DNA of 64,000 nucleotides from JALOAT01 sp041685115. Its GTDB lineage: Bacteria; Pseudomonadota; Gammaproteobacteria; Thiohalomonadales; Thiohalomonadaceae. Below, in pieces: positions 19,022 through 27,220 of the stretch (positions are counted from its first letter, which is position 1; every line of letters starts with the position of its first letter). Under the pieces are notes generated by a model. The model worked only from the letters and a program-made list of their open reading frames with translations, was not told the DNA's origin and did no database searches. The translations under genes were made by a program, and so were the position numbers. Location: positions 62,001-126,000 of the forward strand of contig JAWLGK010000002.1 of assembly GCA_041685115.1 (NCBI GenBank). Direction: 5' to 3'.

Positions 19022-19992
19022 CGTGTGCCCCGTGCCAGGAGATGGAGGAACACCGGCACCCCGAGCAGGGCGGTGAGCACGCCCACCGGAAGCTGCTGCG
19101 GGGCCAGGGCGGTGCGCGCGAGGGTGTCCGCGGCGGTGAGCAGGGCGCCGCCCGCCAGCACACTGGCGGGTAACAGCAGACGGTGATCGCTGCCCGCAAC
19201 GAGGCGCAGCAGATGCGGGACCAGCAGGCCGATGAAGCCGATGCTGCCGCCCAGGGTCACGGCCGCGGCGGTGAGCAGGGAGGCGACCAGGTACAGGTGC
19301 AGGCGCAGCCCGTTCACACTCACCCCCAGGGCACCGGCCTGCAACTCGCCGCGCGCCAGCAGGTTCAGATCGCCGGCCACCGGCAGGGTGAGCAACAGGC
19401 CGACACCCAGCACCAGCAGGCCGGCGCCGGGCGCGCCCACCAGGGACAGATCCCCCATCAACCAGAACAGCATGCCGCGCAACGGTGCGTCCGGGGCCAG
19501 GGCGAGCAGCAGGTTGATGACGGCGCCCCAGCCGGCGGCCATGACCACGCCGGTGAGCAGCAACCGGGTCGGTGAGCGCTCGCCCCGGGCGGCGAGGCCG
19601 AACACCAGCACGGTGGCCGCGAGGGCGCCGAGGAAGGCCCCGGCGGTGACGGGCAGCCCGGCCAGGCCCAGCAGCAGGGCCAGCAGGGCGCCCACCGCCG
19701 CGCCGCCCGACACGCCGAGCACGTAGGGATCGGCCAGGGGGTTGCCGAGCAGCACCTGCATGAGCGCCCCGGACAGCGCCAGCAGACCGCCCACGGCAAA
19801 CGCCCCCAAGGCGCGCGGCAGGCGCAGTTCGAGCACCACCTCGCGCCCCAGGCCCGACTCGCCGGCGAGGGCCGCCAGCAACTCGGCAGGGGAGACGCTC
19901 ACGCTGCCCGCCGCCAGCGCCGCGAGCAGGCTCGCCAGCGCCAGCGACGCCAGCACGAGCAGCAGTGCACCTCCGGGCAGCCGCGTGCTCAT
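19018..19992 (-). CDS. FecCD/BtuC-type ABC transporter permease
   Basis: The 324-aa polytopic inner-membrane permease has about ten hydrophobic segments and the family motifs RLPRALGAFAVGGLLALSGA, NPLADPYVLGVSGGAA and GFIGLLVPHLLRL. It belongs to the family importing ferric siderophores, haem or cobalamin from a periplasmic binding protein. It is followed by its ATPase with an ATGA overlap. No substrate-binding protein gene is adjacent, so the binding protein must be encoded elsewhere or is missing. Confidence 0.92.
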   Translation of the reverse strand: MSTRLPGGALLLVLASLALASLLAALAAGSVSVSPAELLAALAGESGLGREVVLELRLPRALGAFAVGGLLALSGALMQVLLGNPLADPYVLGVSGGAAVGALLALLLGLAGLPVTAGAFLGALAATVLVFGLAARGERSPTRLLLTGVVMAAGWGAVINLLLALAPDAPLRGMLFWLMGDLSLVGAPGAGLLVLGVGLLLTLPVAGDLNLLARGELQAGALGVSVNGLRLHLYLVASLLTAAAVTLGGSIGFIGLLVPHLLRLVAGSDHRLLLPASVLAGGALLTAADTLARTALAPQQLPVGVLTALLGVPVFLHLLARGTR

Positions 19993-20060
19993 GGGAACAC
20001 CTTATCCCGGAGGTGGGCAGACAAAACGCTGGCGGAAAACACACTACTCACATCCGACTT

Positions 20061-20098
20061 CTCCGCGTCCTCTGCGCCTCCGCGCCCTCCGCGTTGAA
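20061..20098. repeat. GCGGAGGA-type dispersed micro-repeat (single arm)
   Basis: This tract of short units (CTCCGCGTCC, TCTGCGCC, TCCGCGCCC, TCCGCGTTGAA) matches repeats seen at 60611-60803 and 61919-62031. Here only one arm is visible, between the permease gene and the HAD gene. Confidence 0.75.
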
Positions 20099-20112
20099 GC
20101 GCCAGAGCGGCA

Positions 20113-20796
20113 TCAGCCATTCCCGACCGCGCCGAAGTCCTGTCCGCGCAGGCTGATCACCGGCCAGCCGCGGGCGCGGGCGTGGTCGAGCAGGGTGTCG
20201 TCCGGGTCCACCGCCACCGGGTGCTCGACGCATTCCAGCAGCGGCAGGTCGTTGTGGGAGTCGCTGTAGAAGGAGGCACCGGCCAGATTGAAACCGGCGC
20301 TGGCCAGCCAGTCCTCCAGACGTGCCACCTTGCCGCCCTGGAAACAGGGCACCCCGGTCATGTTGCCGGTGTAGCGGCCCGCCACCAGTTCGGGCTCGGT
20401 GGCCAGCAGGTGGTCCACGCCGAGCGCCTCGGCGATGGGGCCGGTCACCAGCCGGCTGGTGGCCGTGATGATGAGCAGGTAGTCCCCGGCCCGGCGATGG
20501 CGGGCCAGCAGTTCCTGTGCGGCCGGCAGCATGATGGGCGCGATCTTTTCCGCCATGAAACGTTGGTGCCACTGGCCGATCTCCTCGGGGGTCCGGCCGG
20601 CCACCGGGCCGAGCGCAAAGCGCTGGTATTCGAAGATGTCCAGCGTGCCCGCCTTGTATTCTTGATAGAAGCGTTCGTTCTCGCGGGCATGCCAGTCGCC
20701 GTCCACGAGGCCCTGTTCCACCAGGAAACGGCCCCACAGGTAGTCGCTGTCACCGCCGAGCAAGGTGTTGTCGAGATCGAAAATGGCAAGTTTCAA
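20113..20796 (-). CDS. HAD-IB family phosphatase (SerB/CicA-like)
   Basis: The 227-aa haloacid-dehalogenase phosphatase has motif I FDLDNTLLGGDSD (nucleophile and acid Asp), motif II IITATSRLVT, and motif III/IV FYSDSHNDLPLLE, with the helical cap between motifs I and II typical of subfamily IB. Related proteins hydrolyse phosphoserine, histidinol phosphate or phosphatidylglycerophosphate, and the substrate here is unknown. The TTG at 20796 (LKLAIFDLDNT) is taken as start; a TTG at 20823 would add nine residues. It is divergent from rppH. Confidence 0.85.
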   Translation of the reverse strand: MKLAIFDLDNTLLGGDSDYLWGRFLVEQGLVDGDWHARENERFYQEYKAGTLDIFEYQRFALGPVAGRTPEEIGQWHQRFMAEKIAPIMLPAAQELLARHRRAGDYLLIITATSRLVTGPIAEALGVDHLLATEPELVAGRYTGNMTGVPCFQGGKVARLEDWLASAGFNLAGASFYSDSHNDLPLLECVEHPVAVDPDDTLLDHARARGWPVISLRGQDFGAVGNG

Positions 20797-20966
20797 GACA
20801 AGGGATCCGTCAGGGGCAAACAAGGCCCATAGGATACCGGGGAAAGGAACCGAACGCCCGTGCGCACCGTCGAACAGTTGATTGTCAGTAGCAAGAATAG
20901 CGGTGTTGCCCGTTTGCCCACGAAGCGCCTTTTGTGGAACAATCGGGCCCAGATCGGGGGGCGCAA

Positions 20967-21485
20967 GTGATTGATCCAGACGGGTATCGGGCGAATGTCG
21001 GCATCATCCTGACCAACCGGTCGGGCGAGGTGCTGTGGGCCCGGCGCGTCGGTCAGAATGCCTGGCAGTTCCCCCAGGGGGGCATCCTTCGCCACGAGAC
21101 GCCGGAGCAGGCGGTCTACCGTGAGCTGAACGAGGAGATCGGCCTGGTGCGCAGCGACGTGGAGGTCATCGGCTGCACGCGCGGCTGGCTCCGCTACCGT
21201 CTGCCGAGGCGCCTGGTGCGCTACGACCGCAAGCCGGTGTGCATCGGCCAGAAACAGCGCTGGTTCCTGTTGCGTCTGGTCGGCGAAGAGAGCAATGTGC
21301 GTCTGGACACCACCGCGACCCCCGAGTTCGACGCATGGCGCTGGGTGAGCTACTGGCAACCCCTCGATGAAATCGTGTTCTTCAAGCGCAAGGTCTATGA
21401 ACGCGCCCTGCGCGAGCTGGAACCGCTGCTCTTTGCTTGTCCGCGTGACGGCGCCGGTGAGCGCCGCGACGCTGCCCTGAAGTAG
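20967..21485 (+). CDS. rppH: RNA 5'-pyrophosphohydrolase RppH
   Basis: The 172-aa Nudix hydrolase converts 5'-triphosphate (or diphosphate) mRNA ends to monophosphate, opening them to RNase E decay. It aligns closely with E. coli RppH from the first residue (VIDPDGYRANVGIIL). It shows the WQFPQGGI segment, the Nudix box (GGILRHETPEQAVYRELNEE with REL.EE), WLRYRLPRRLVRY and VCIGQKQRWFLL. The GTG at 20967 has a GGGGGG ribosome-binding site and gives exactly the family N-terminus. It is followed after 14 bp by ptsP, the same rppH-ptsP order as in other gammaproteobacteria. Confidence 0.96.
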   Translation: MIDPDGYRANVGIILTNRSGEVLWARRVGQNAWQFPQGGILRHETPEQAVYRELNEEIGLVRSDVEVIGCTRGWLRYRLPRRLVRYDRKPVCIGQKQRWFLLRLVGEESNVRLDTTATPEFDAWRWVSYWQPLDEIVFFKRKVYERALRELEPLLFACPRDGAGERRDAALK

Positions 21486-21499
21486 CCGCGGACCGCCCT

Positions 21500-23785
21500 G
21501 TGCTCAACCCCCTTCGCAGCATCGTCCAGGAAGTCAGCGCCGCGCGCGGCCTCGATCAGGCGCTGGAGATCATCGTCACCCGGGTGAAAGAGGCCTTGGG
21601 CGTGGATGTGTGCTCGGTGTATCTCACCGACCAGCAGTCCGGCCAACTGGTGCTCATGGCCACCGACGGCCTGCATCCCGAATCGGTGGGCACCGTGCGG
21701 CTCGACGTCACCGAGGGTCTGGTCGGCCTGGTGGCGGAACGTGCCGAACCGGTGAACCTGGACGACGCCCCCACCCATCCCCATTACCGTTATTTCCAGG
21801 AAACCGGCGAGGAGCGCTATCACGCCTTCCTGGGCGTGCCCATCATTCATCACCGCCAGGTGCTCGGTGTGCTGGTGGTGCAACACCACGCGGAAAGCCG
21901 GTTCAACGAGGAGAACGTCACCTTCCTCATCACCATCGGTGCCCAGCTCGCCGGCGCCATCGCCCATGCCGAGGCCAGCGGCGGCATCGATGGCCTGATT
22001 CAGCGGCCCATGGACGGTCACGCCATGCTGGGCCAGCCCGGCGCCCCCGGGGTCGCGGTGGGCACCGCGGTGGTTATCGCCACCCATGAGGACGTGGACG
22101 GTGTGCCCGATCGCCCCGCGCAGGACCCGGCCGCGGAGCAGGATCGTTTCCGCAAGGCGGTGGTCGCGGTGCGCAACGACGTCACCGAGATGATCGGCCG
22201 CATAGGTTCCTCGCTGACCGCCGGCGACAAGGCCCTGTTCGACGCCTACCTGCTCATGCTCGAGAGCGACACCCTGGTGGGCGTAACCCTCGCTCGCATC
22301 GCGGCGGGCAATTGGGCGCCCGGTGCCCTGCGCGAGACCATCCAGGAACACGTGCGCACCTTCGAGATGATGGAAGACCCGTACCTGCGCGAGCGCGCAC
22401 AGGACGTGCGCGATCTCGGCCGGCGCATCCTCCAGCGCCTGCGGGAGGAAGCCCCCGACCTCCGTGAATATCCGAAGAAGACCGTGCTGGTAGGCGAGGA
22501 GATCACCGCCTCCATGCTCGCCGAGGTGCCGCCCAAGCGCCTGGTCGGTGTGGTGTCGGTGCGCGGCTCGCGCACCTCGCACACCGCCATCCTGGCGCGC
22601 GCCTTGGGCCTGCCGGCGGTGATGGGCTGCACCGACCTGCCCGTTGCGCGCATCGACGGCCGCGAAATCATCGTCGACGGTCACAGCGGCCGCGTCTACG
22701 TGTCGCCCTCGCCCCAGGTACGCAAGGAATACCAGCGCCTGCAGCGTGAAGAGGCCGAGCTTTCCGCGGGCCTGCTGGAGCTGCGCAACCTGGTCTCCGT
22801 CACACCGGACGGAATGCGCGTACCGCTGTACGCCAATACCGGGCTGTTGTCCGATACCACACCGTCGCTCAAGAGCGGCGCCGAGGGCGTGGGTCTTTAC
22901 CGCACCGAATTCCCCTTCATGATCCGCGACCGCTTCCCGGGCGAGGAAGACCAGTATTCGGTGTACCGCCAGGTGCTCGAATCCTTCCACCCTCGGCCGG
23001 TCACCATGCGCACCCTGGACGTGGGCGGCGACAAGGGGCTGCCGTATTTCCCCATCAGCGAAGACAACCCGTTTCTCGGCTGGCGTGGTATCCGCATCTG
23101 TCTCGATCATCCCGAGATCTTCCTCGCCCAACTCCGCGCCATGCTGCGCGCCAGCGTAGGCCTCGACAACCTCAAACTGCTGCTGCCCATGGTGAGTGCC
23201 GTCGCCGAAGTGGACGAGGCGCTGGCGCTGGTGCGGCGCGCCAAACAGGAACTGCTCGAGGAAGGTCATGCGGTGCACATGCCCGAGGTGGGCGTGATGG
23301 TGGAAGTGCCTTCCGCCGTTTACCAGGTCGGCGCGCTGGCACGACGGGTGGATTTCTTCTCCGTGGGCACCAACGACCTCACCCAGTACCTGCTCGCCGT
23401 GGATCGCAACAACTCGCGCGTGGCCGAGTTGTACGAGCCGTTGCACCCGGCGGTGATCCGCGCCGTCAAGCAGGTGGTGGACGGTGCCCACAGGCATCAC
23501 AAGCCGGTGAGCGTGTGCGGCGAAATGGCCGGTGATCCGGCCGGGGCGTTGTTGTTGATCGGCCTGGGCGTCGATTCACTCAGCATGAGCGCGTCCAGTC
23601 TGCTGCGCGTGAAGTGGATGATCCGCACCGTGATGCAGTCCGAGGTGAAGAACCTCATGCGCCGGGTGTTGCGCCTCGACGACCCGCGCGAGGTGCGTGA
23701 ACTGCTCAATCAATTCCTGGAAAACGCCGGCCTGGGTGGTCTGATACGGGCCGGCAAACCGGCCGCCCCGGCGGCCGCGGCCTGA
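21500..23785 (+). CDS. ptsP: Phosphoenolpyruvate-protein phosphotransferase PtsP (EI-Ntr)
   Basis: The 761-aa first enzyme of the nitrogen-related phosphotransferase system takes phosphate from PEP to NPr. The N-terminal GAF domain (about residues 15-150, EALGVDVCSVYL, FLGVPIIHH) senses small ligands in homologues. The EI part follows, with the phosphorylated-His segment RGSRTSHTAILARALGLPAV (about residues 350-375), TLDVGGDKGLPY, and the PEP-binding motif VGTNDLTQYLLAVDRNN. The GTG start at 21500 lies 14 bp after rppH, so the two are likely cotranscribed. The tail is Ala/Pro-rich and probably disordered. Partner NPr and EIIA-Ntr genes are not in the window. Confidence 0.95.
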   Translation: MLNPLRSIVQEVSAARGLDQALEIIVTRVKEALGVDVCSVYLTDQQSGQLVLMATDGLHPESVGTVRLDVTEGLVGLVAERAEPVNLDDAPTHPHYRYFQETGEERYHAFLGVPIIHHRQVLGVLVVQHHAESRFNEENVTFLITIGAQLAGAIAHAEASGGIDGLIQRPMDGHAMLGQPGAPGVAVGTAVVIATHEDVDGVPDRPAQDPAAEQDRFRKAVVAVRNDVTEMIGRIGSSLTAGDKALFDAYLLMLESDTLVGVTLARIAAGNWAPGALRETIQEHVRTFEMMEDPYLRERAQDVRDLGRRILQRLREEAPDLREYPKKTVLVGEEITASMLAEVPPKRLVGVVSVRGSRTSHTAILARALGLPAVMGCTDLPVARIDGREIIVDGHSGRVYVSPSPQVRKEYQRLQREEAELSAGLLELRNLVSVTPDGMRVPLYANTGLLSDTTPSLKSGAEGVGLYRTEFPFMIRDRFPGEEDQYSVYRQVLESFHPRPVTMRTLDVGGDKGLPYFPISEDNPFLGWRGIRICLDHPEIFLAQLRAMLRASVGLDNLKLLLPMVSAVAEVDEALALVRRAKQELLEEGHAVHMPEVGVMVEVPSAVYQVGALARRVDFFSVGTNDLTQYLLAVDRNNSRVAELYEPLHPAVIRAVKQVVDGAHRHHKPVSVCGEMAGDPAGALLLIGLGVDSLSMSASSLLRVKWMIRTVMQSEVKNLMRRVLRLDDPREVRELLNQFLENAGLGGLIRAGKPAAPAAAA

Positions 23786-23817
23786 GCGAGTACGGGAACG
23801 GCCGCCCTATGCAGTAG

Positions 23818-23846
23818 GTCACGTTGCCGCCTAGCGGCTACGTGAC
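23818..23846. terminator. Putative bidirectional terminator hairpin
   Basis: A hairpin with stems GTCACGT/ACGTGAC and CCGC/GCGG lies in the 89-bp gap between convergent ptsP and the hypothetical gene. There is no T-tract, so termination is a suggestion only. Confidence 0.4.
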
Positions 23847-23874
23847 AGCTGCGACCGCGCCGGAGCAGCCTGCG

Positions 23875-24273
23875 CTACTGACCGGTGACGGCGAGACTCT
23901 CCAGGATCTGCGCCACTTCTTCGTCCTCCACACCCTCGCCCTCGCGCGGGCAGTCGTAGGTGACGTAAAACGCGCACTCGCCGGCGGCCAGGAACCATTC
24001 CTTCCAGGACTGATCGCCGTCGTAGTAACGAAACATGATTCCCTGCTTTCCGCCGATCTCCACGTCGGTGTGGCGCTTGCCCTCATCAATCAGTTCGGCG
24101 GCGAGATCGAGCAGGTCTTCGCGCGTGACCGGCTGGTCCGCGCAGATGCAGCTTACCTGCACGGTGCCGACCTCGGCCTCGTTGTCGTACAGCACTACGC
24201 TGTCGTCGGCATGTTCTGCACTCCAGCCATCCGGATAGATGGCTTCCCAGGCGGCGTTTTCGAGATTGGGCAT
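23875..24273 (-). CDS. Hypothetical protein, 132 aa
   Basis: A soluble acidic protein that starts MPNLENAAWEAIYPDGWSAE and alternates predicted strands (SVVLYDNEAEVGTVQVSCI, IMFRYYDGDQSWKEWFLAAG, CAFYVTYDC). The look is that of a small alpha/beta immunity- or sensor-like fold of the kind often annotated as DUF. There is no signal peptide and I recognise no family. ATG 24273 is preferred over the longer frame because the protein begins cleanly there. The upstream extension would overlap the next gene on the same strand. Confidence 0.7.
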   Translation of the reverse strand: MPNLENAAWEAIYPDGWSAEHADDSVVLYDNEAEVGTVQVSCICADQPVTREDLLDLAAELIDEGKRHTDVEIGGKQGIMFRYYDGDQSWKEWFLAAGECAFYVTYDCPREGEGVEDEEVAQILESLAVTGQ

Positions 24274-24355
24274 GGGTTTCGTGTCCGATTGAATAATCTG
24301 CGGATGGTATGCCGAACGCGGCGGTTTTGCATGGGAAAAACAGCAACCGTGCAGC

Positions 24356-24997
24356 CTAACTGCCGTTGCCATCCAACAGCGCACGCACGCGTCTTAGGTG
24401 GGTGACGAACTCGGTGTATTCGCGCGCATAGTCGTCACGCCATTCCGGCCTCGCGCGCAGGCGCAGGATAGCGGAGGGATGGAGAGTGACCAGCGTGTGC
24501 GGCGACAGGCGCGTGACGTGGAAGCGGCCACGCAAGGCCTGCACGCGCACCGCATGGCCGAAGGCCGCGTGTGCCGCGGTGGTTCCCATGCACACTACGG
24601 CGGTGGGCTTCAGGGCGGTCAGTTCGGCCAGCAACCAGGGATTGCACGCCTCCCGTTCGTTCGGCTTCTTGTGGATACGGCGCTTGCCGCGCAGCTCCCA
24701 TTTGAAGTGCTTTACCGCGTTGGTCACATAAGCGTCGCCGCGCGCGATGCCCGCATCGGCGAGGGCACGGTCGAGCACGCCCCCGGCAGGACCGACGAAG
24801 GGCCGGCCCGCACGATCTTCCTTGTCGCCGGGTTGTTCGCCGATGAGCACCACGCGCGCGTGGACGCCGCCCTCACCGAATACTGTCTGAGTGGCGCCCC
24901 GGTAGAGTTCGCAGCCCTGGCAGGCCGCCGCCGCGCGGGCAAGGGACGGGAGATCGAAGGTGTCGGGGATCCAGGCGACCGCGGAGCGCTGTTCCAT
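24356..24997 (-). CDS. Uracil-DNA glycosylase, UdgX type
   Basis: The 213-aa family-4-related glycosylase removes uracil from DNA. It shows motif A GEQPGDKEDRAGRPFVGPAG (53-72) and motif B HPSAILR (173-179). It also has the UdgX-specific insertion KRRIHKKP at 105-112, whose His109 corresponds to the residue that, in mycobacterial UdgX, forms a covalent bond with the abasic deoxyribose. Cys26, Cys29, Cys118 and Cys136 fit the four ligands of the 4Fe-4S cluster. ATG 24997 is chosen because it reproduces this numbering; an upstream start at 25042 is possible. Confidence 0.9.
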   Translation of the reverse strand: MEQRSAVAWIPDTFDLPSLARAAAACQGCELYRGATQTVFGEGGVHARVVLIGEQPGDKEDRAGRPFVGPAGGVLDRALADAGIARGDAYVTNAVKHFKWELRGKRRIHKKPNEREACNPWLLAELTALKPTAVVCMGTTAAHAAFGHAVRVQALRGRFHVTRLSPHTLVTLHPSAILRLRARPEWRDDYAREYTEFVTHLRRVRALLDGNGS

Positions 24998-25070
24998 GCA
25001 GGGAACATAGCCGGACTTGCCTGGGAATGACGGGCCCGGCACGGGTGCCGGGCCGCGCTTTCGTCCCTGG

Positions 25071-25496
25071 TTACTTCGGCAGCGCGTAAACGCCGCGGGA
25101 AGGGGACACCACGCGTCCGTTGCGCTTCAGGTAGGCGAGCATCTGGTTCAGATTCTTGGTCTCGACACCGCTGGCGTCCAGGCTGGCCTTCAGGTCCTTG
25201 GTGCTGATGCGCCCGGAGGCCTCGATGAGGCTGAGCACGCGTTCGGAAATCTTTCCTTCACCGCCGCCGGCGCCGCCACGGCTGCGGGTGCGGCCGCCCA
25301 GCTGACGGATTTCACGATCCACGGCCGCAAGTTCCTTGCGGTGCTGTGCGATCAGTTCGCGGCGATGTTCCCGCAGTTCATCGAGGCGGGCGCGGTTGGC
25401 CTCACGCTCGGCTTCCAACTCCTCGCGCTCGCGCTGGCGCGCCAATTCATAGAGTTCGTCTGCGGAAAGGTCTTCGATGGGTTTTTTTCTTGCCAT
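25071..25496 (-). CDS. Coiled-coil plus winged-helix-like protein, 141 aa
   Basis: Residues 10-65 form a highly charged coiled coil (QREREELEAEREANRARLDE). A Gly-rich linker (GGAGGGEG) follows, then about 60 residues with a winged-helix look (ISERVLSLIEASGRISTKDL, LNQMLAYLKRNGRVVSPSRG). A DNA-binding or scaffold role is a guess. An AGGAG ribosome-binding site precedes ATG 25496. I do not recognise a named family. Confidence 0.75.
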   Translation of the reverse strand: MARKKPIEDLSADELYELARQREREELEAEREANRARLDELREHRRELIAQHRKELAAVDREIRQLGGRTRSRGGAGGGEGKISERVLSLIEASGRISTKDLKASLDASGVETKNLNQMLAYLKRNGRVVSPSRGVYALPK

Positions 25497-25742
25497 TCAA
25501 ATACTCCTGGGGGGATAAGGTTTATGCCCGCCCGATTATAGTTTGTGCTTTTCAATTGTTAAATATGTGCCGCTACATATTTGCGCGCGTGCTATACGAT
25601 AGTACAAGTTCCTTGAGGGAATTCCCTGTTTAATGATGTTCAGGACGGCGCCCATGGCCGGCGTATTGAAGTAACAGCAACCTGCCACGGAATGTTTGAG
25701 GAAAGCCAGCCCGTGGCTAACAAAGCCGGGCGGGAGCGTTGG

Positions 25743-26396
25743 CTAGGGATGTGCTGCGGCGGCGGCCAGTACGTCCAGCACGACCCGGTGACCGCCGTTG
25801 GCGGCATGCACCAGCGCGGTGACGCCATCCGCATCCGAGGAGGCGGGATCGGCGCCGTGGGCGAGCAGGGCCTGTACGGCGTCCAGGTGACCGTTGCGGG
25901 CGGCCCAGAGCAGGGCGTCATTGCCTTTCACGTCACGGGCCTTCAAGTCGGCCCCCGCTTCGAGCAGCCGCTCGACGATCGCCGTATGCCCGGCCTTTGC
26001 GGCCCACATCAGGGCCGTCCAGCCGAGGGTGGATTCGGCGGTGTTCACGGCAGCGCCATGGGCGAGGAGGAGTTCCACGGCGGTGAGCCGGCCATTGCCC
26101 GCCGCCACCATCAATGCGGTATACGCCGCCTTGTCTGCATCATCGGGGTCCGCGCCGCGCGCCAGCAGCAGGCGCAGGGCCTCGGCATGCCCCTCCCGTG
26201 CGGCGAGCAGCAGGGCGGTCCATTCGCAGCGGTCGCGGGCGTGCACGTTCGCGCCATCGTCCAGTTGGGTGCGAATGGCCTCGACCTGGCCCGCCTCGGC
26301 GGCGCGCATGAGTGCGGTGCGGCCGCTGGCATCGCGCGCGTCCGGATCGCCGCAGGCGGTCAGGACCAGCAAGGACAACAGGAGCAGGGCACGCAT
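25743..26396 (-). CDS. Ankyrin-repeat lipoprotein
   Basis: The 217-aa protein has a lipoprotein signal (RALLLLSLLVLTAC, lipobox LTAC, Cys15) followed by about six ankyrin repeats (DASGRTALMRAAEAGQVEAI, WTALLLAAREGHAEALRLLL, YTALMVAAGNGRLTAVELLL, WTALMWAAKAGHTAIVERLL, NDALLWAARNGHLDAVQALL, VTALVHAANGGH). It probably binds a periplasmic partner. Its start overlaps the dam stop by one base (TGATG), so it is the last gene of an argA-dam-ankyrin operon. The ligand is unknown. Confidence 0.88.
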   Translation of the reverse strand: MRALLLLSLLVLTACGDPDARDASGRTALMRAAEAGQVEAIRTQLDDGANVHARDRCEWTALLLAAREGHAEALRLLLARGADPDDADKAAYTALMVAAGNGRLTAVELLLAHGAAVNTAESTLGWTALMWAAKAGHTAIVERLLEAGADLKARDVKGNDALLWAARNGHLDAVQALLAHGADPASSDADGVTALVHAANGGHRVVLDVLAAAAAHP

Positions 26397-27220
26397 CAGG
26401 CGAACAGGGCGAGCAACTCGCCGGCCTTGCCGCGTTGATGGCCCTTGCAGCTGATGTGGCGCTGCACGTGGAAGTCTTCCATCAGGGCGCCGGCATAGGT
26501 ATCACGCGTGAATGCGGTGTCGTGATTGGAGATGAGCACCGGTATGTTTCGCTGTGCCAGTTGGCGCGCCATGGCAGCCAGTCCGCACTGTTGTGCGTCG
26601 CTGAAGCCGTTGGCGCTGTATGTGGTGAAGTTGGATGAAGGGGACAGCGGCACGTAGGGCGGATCACAATACACCACATCGCCGCTGCGGGCCTTCTTCA
26701 TGGTCTCGCCAAAATCTGCATGGCGGAATATCGCGCGGCGCGCCTTGGCATGAAACGCGAGCATCTCGGCCTCGGGAAAGTAAGGCCGCTTGTAACGGCC
26801 GAACGGCACGTTGAACACGCCCTGGCTGTTATAGCGGCACAGGCCGTTATAGCCGTGGCGGTTGAGGTAAACGAACAGCACGGCGCGGCGGTGTTCGTCC
26901 CGGGTGCGGTTGAATTCCGCGCGCAGCCGGTAATATCGTTCGGCGCGGTTGTGGGCGGGTGTGAACAGCGGCCGGCAGGCCTCGATGAAATCGTGACCCT
27001 CGGCCTGCAACAGGCGATAGAGTCCGATGAGGTCCGGGTTGGTGTCCGTGAGCAGGTAGCGCGGGTAGTCGGTGTTCAAAAATACCGCGCCCGAGCCCAC
27101 GAACGGTTCCACCAGGCGCCGCCCCGGCGGGAGCTTGGCGCGGATGCGTTCCAGCAGGCGATACTTGTTGCCGGCCCATTTGAGGAAAGGCCGCAGCGCA
27201 GGCGCGGTGGTCGGGGTCAT
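26396..27220 (-). CDS. dam: DNA adenine methylase (Dam family)
   Basis: The 274-aa N6-adenine methyltransferase, by family, modifies GATC. The order of motifs is the D12 class: PFLKWAGNKYRL at the N-terminus, FVGSGAVFLN (AdoMet motif I), the target-recognition region with YNGLCRYNSQGVFNVPFGRY, then the catalytic DPPY (VVYCDPPYVPLS) and ISNHDTAFTRDTY. It overlaps argA by 4 bp (ATGA) and the ankyrin gene by 1 bp. The residential context rather than a restriction neighbour suggests a housekeeping Dam, but GATC specificity is inferred. Confidence 0.92.
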   Translation of the reverse strand: MTPTTAPALRPFLKWAGNKYRLLERIRAKLPPGRRLVEPFVGSGAVFLNTDYPRYLLTDTNPDLIGLYRLLQAEGHDFIEACRPLFTPAHNRAERYYRLRAEFNRTRDEHRRAVLFVYLNRHGYNGLCRYNSQGVFNVPFGRYKRPYFPEAEMLAFHAKARRAIFRHADFGETMKKARSGDVVYCDPPYVPLSPSSNFTTYSANGFSDAQQCGLAAMARQLAQRNIPVLISNHDTAFTRDTYAGALMEDFHVQRHISCKGHQRGKAGELLALFA

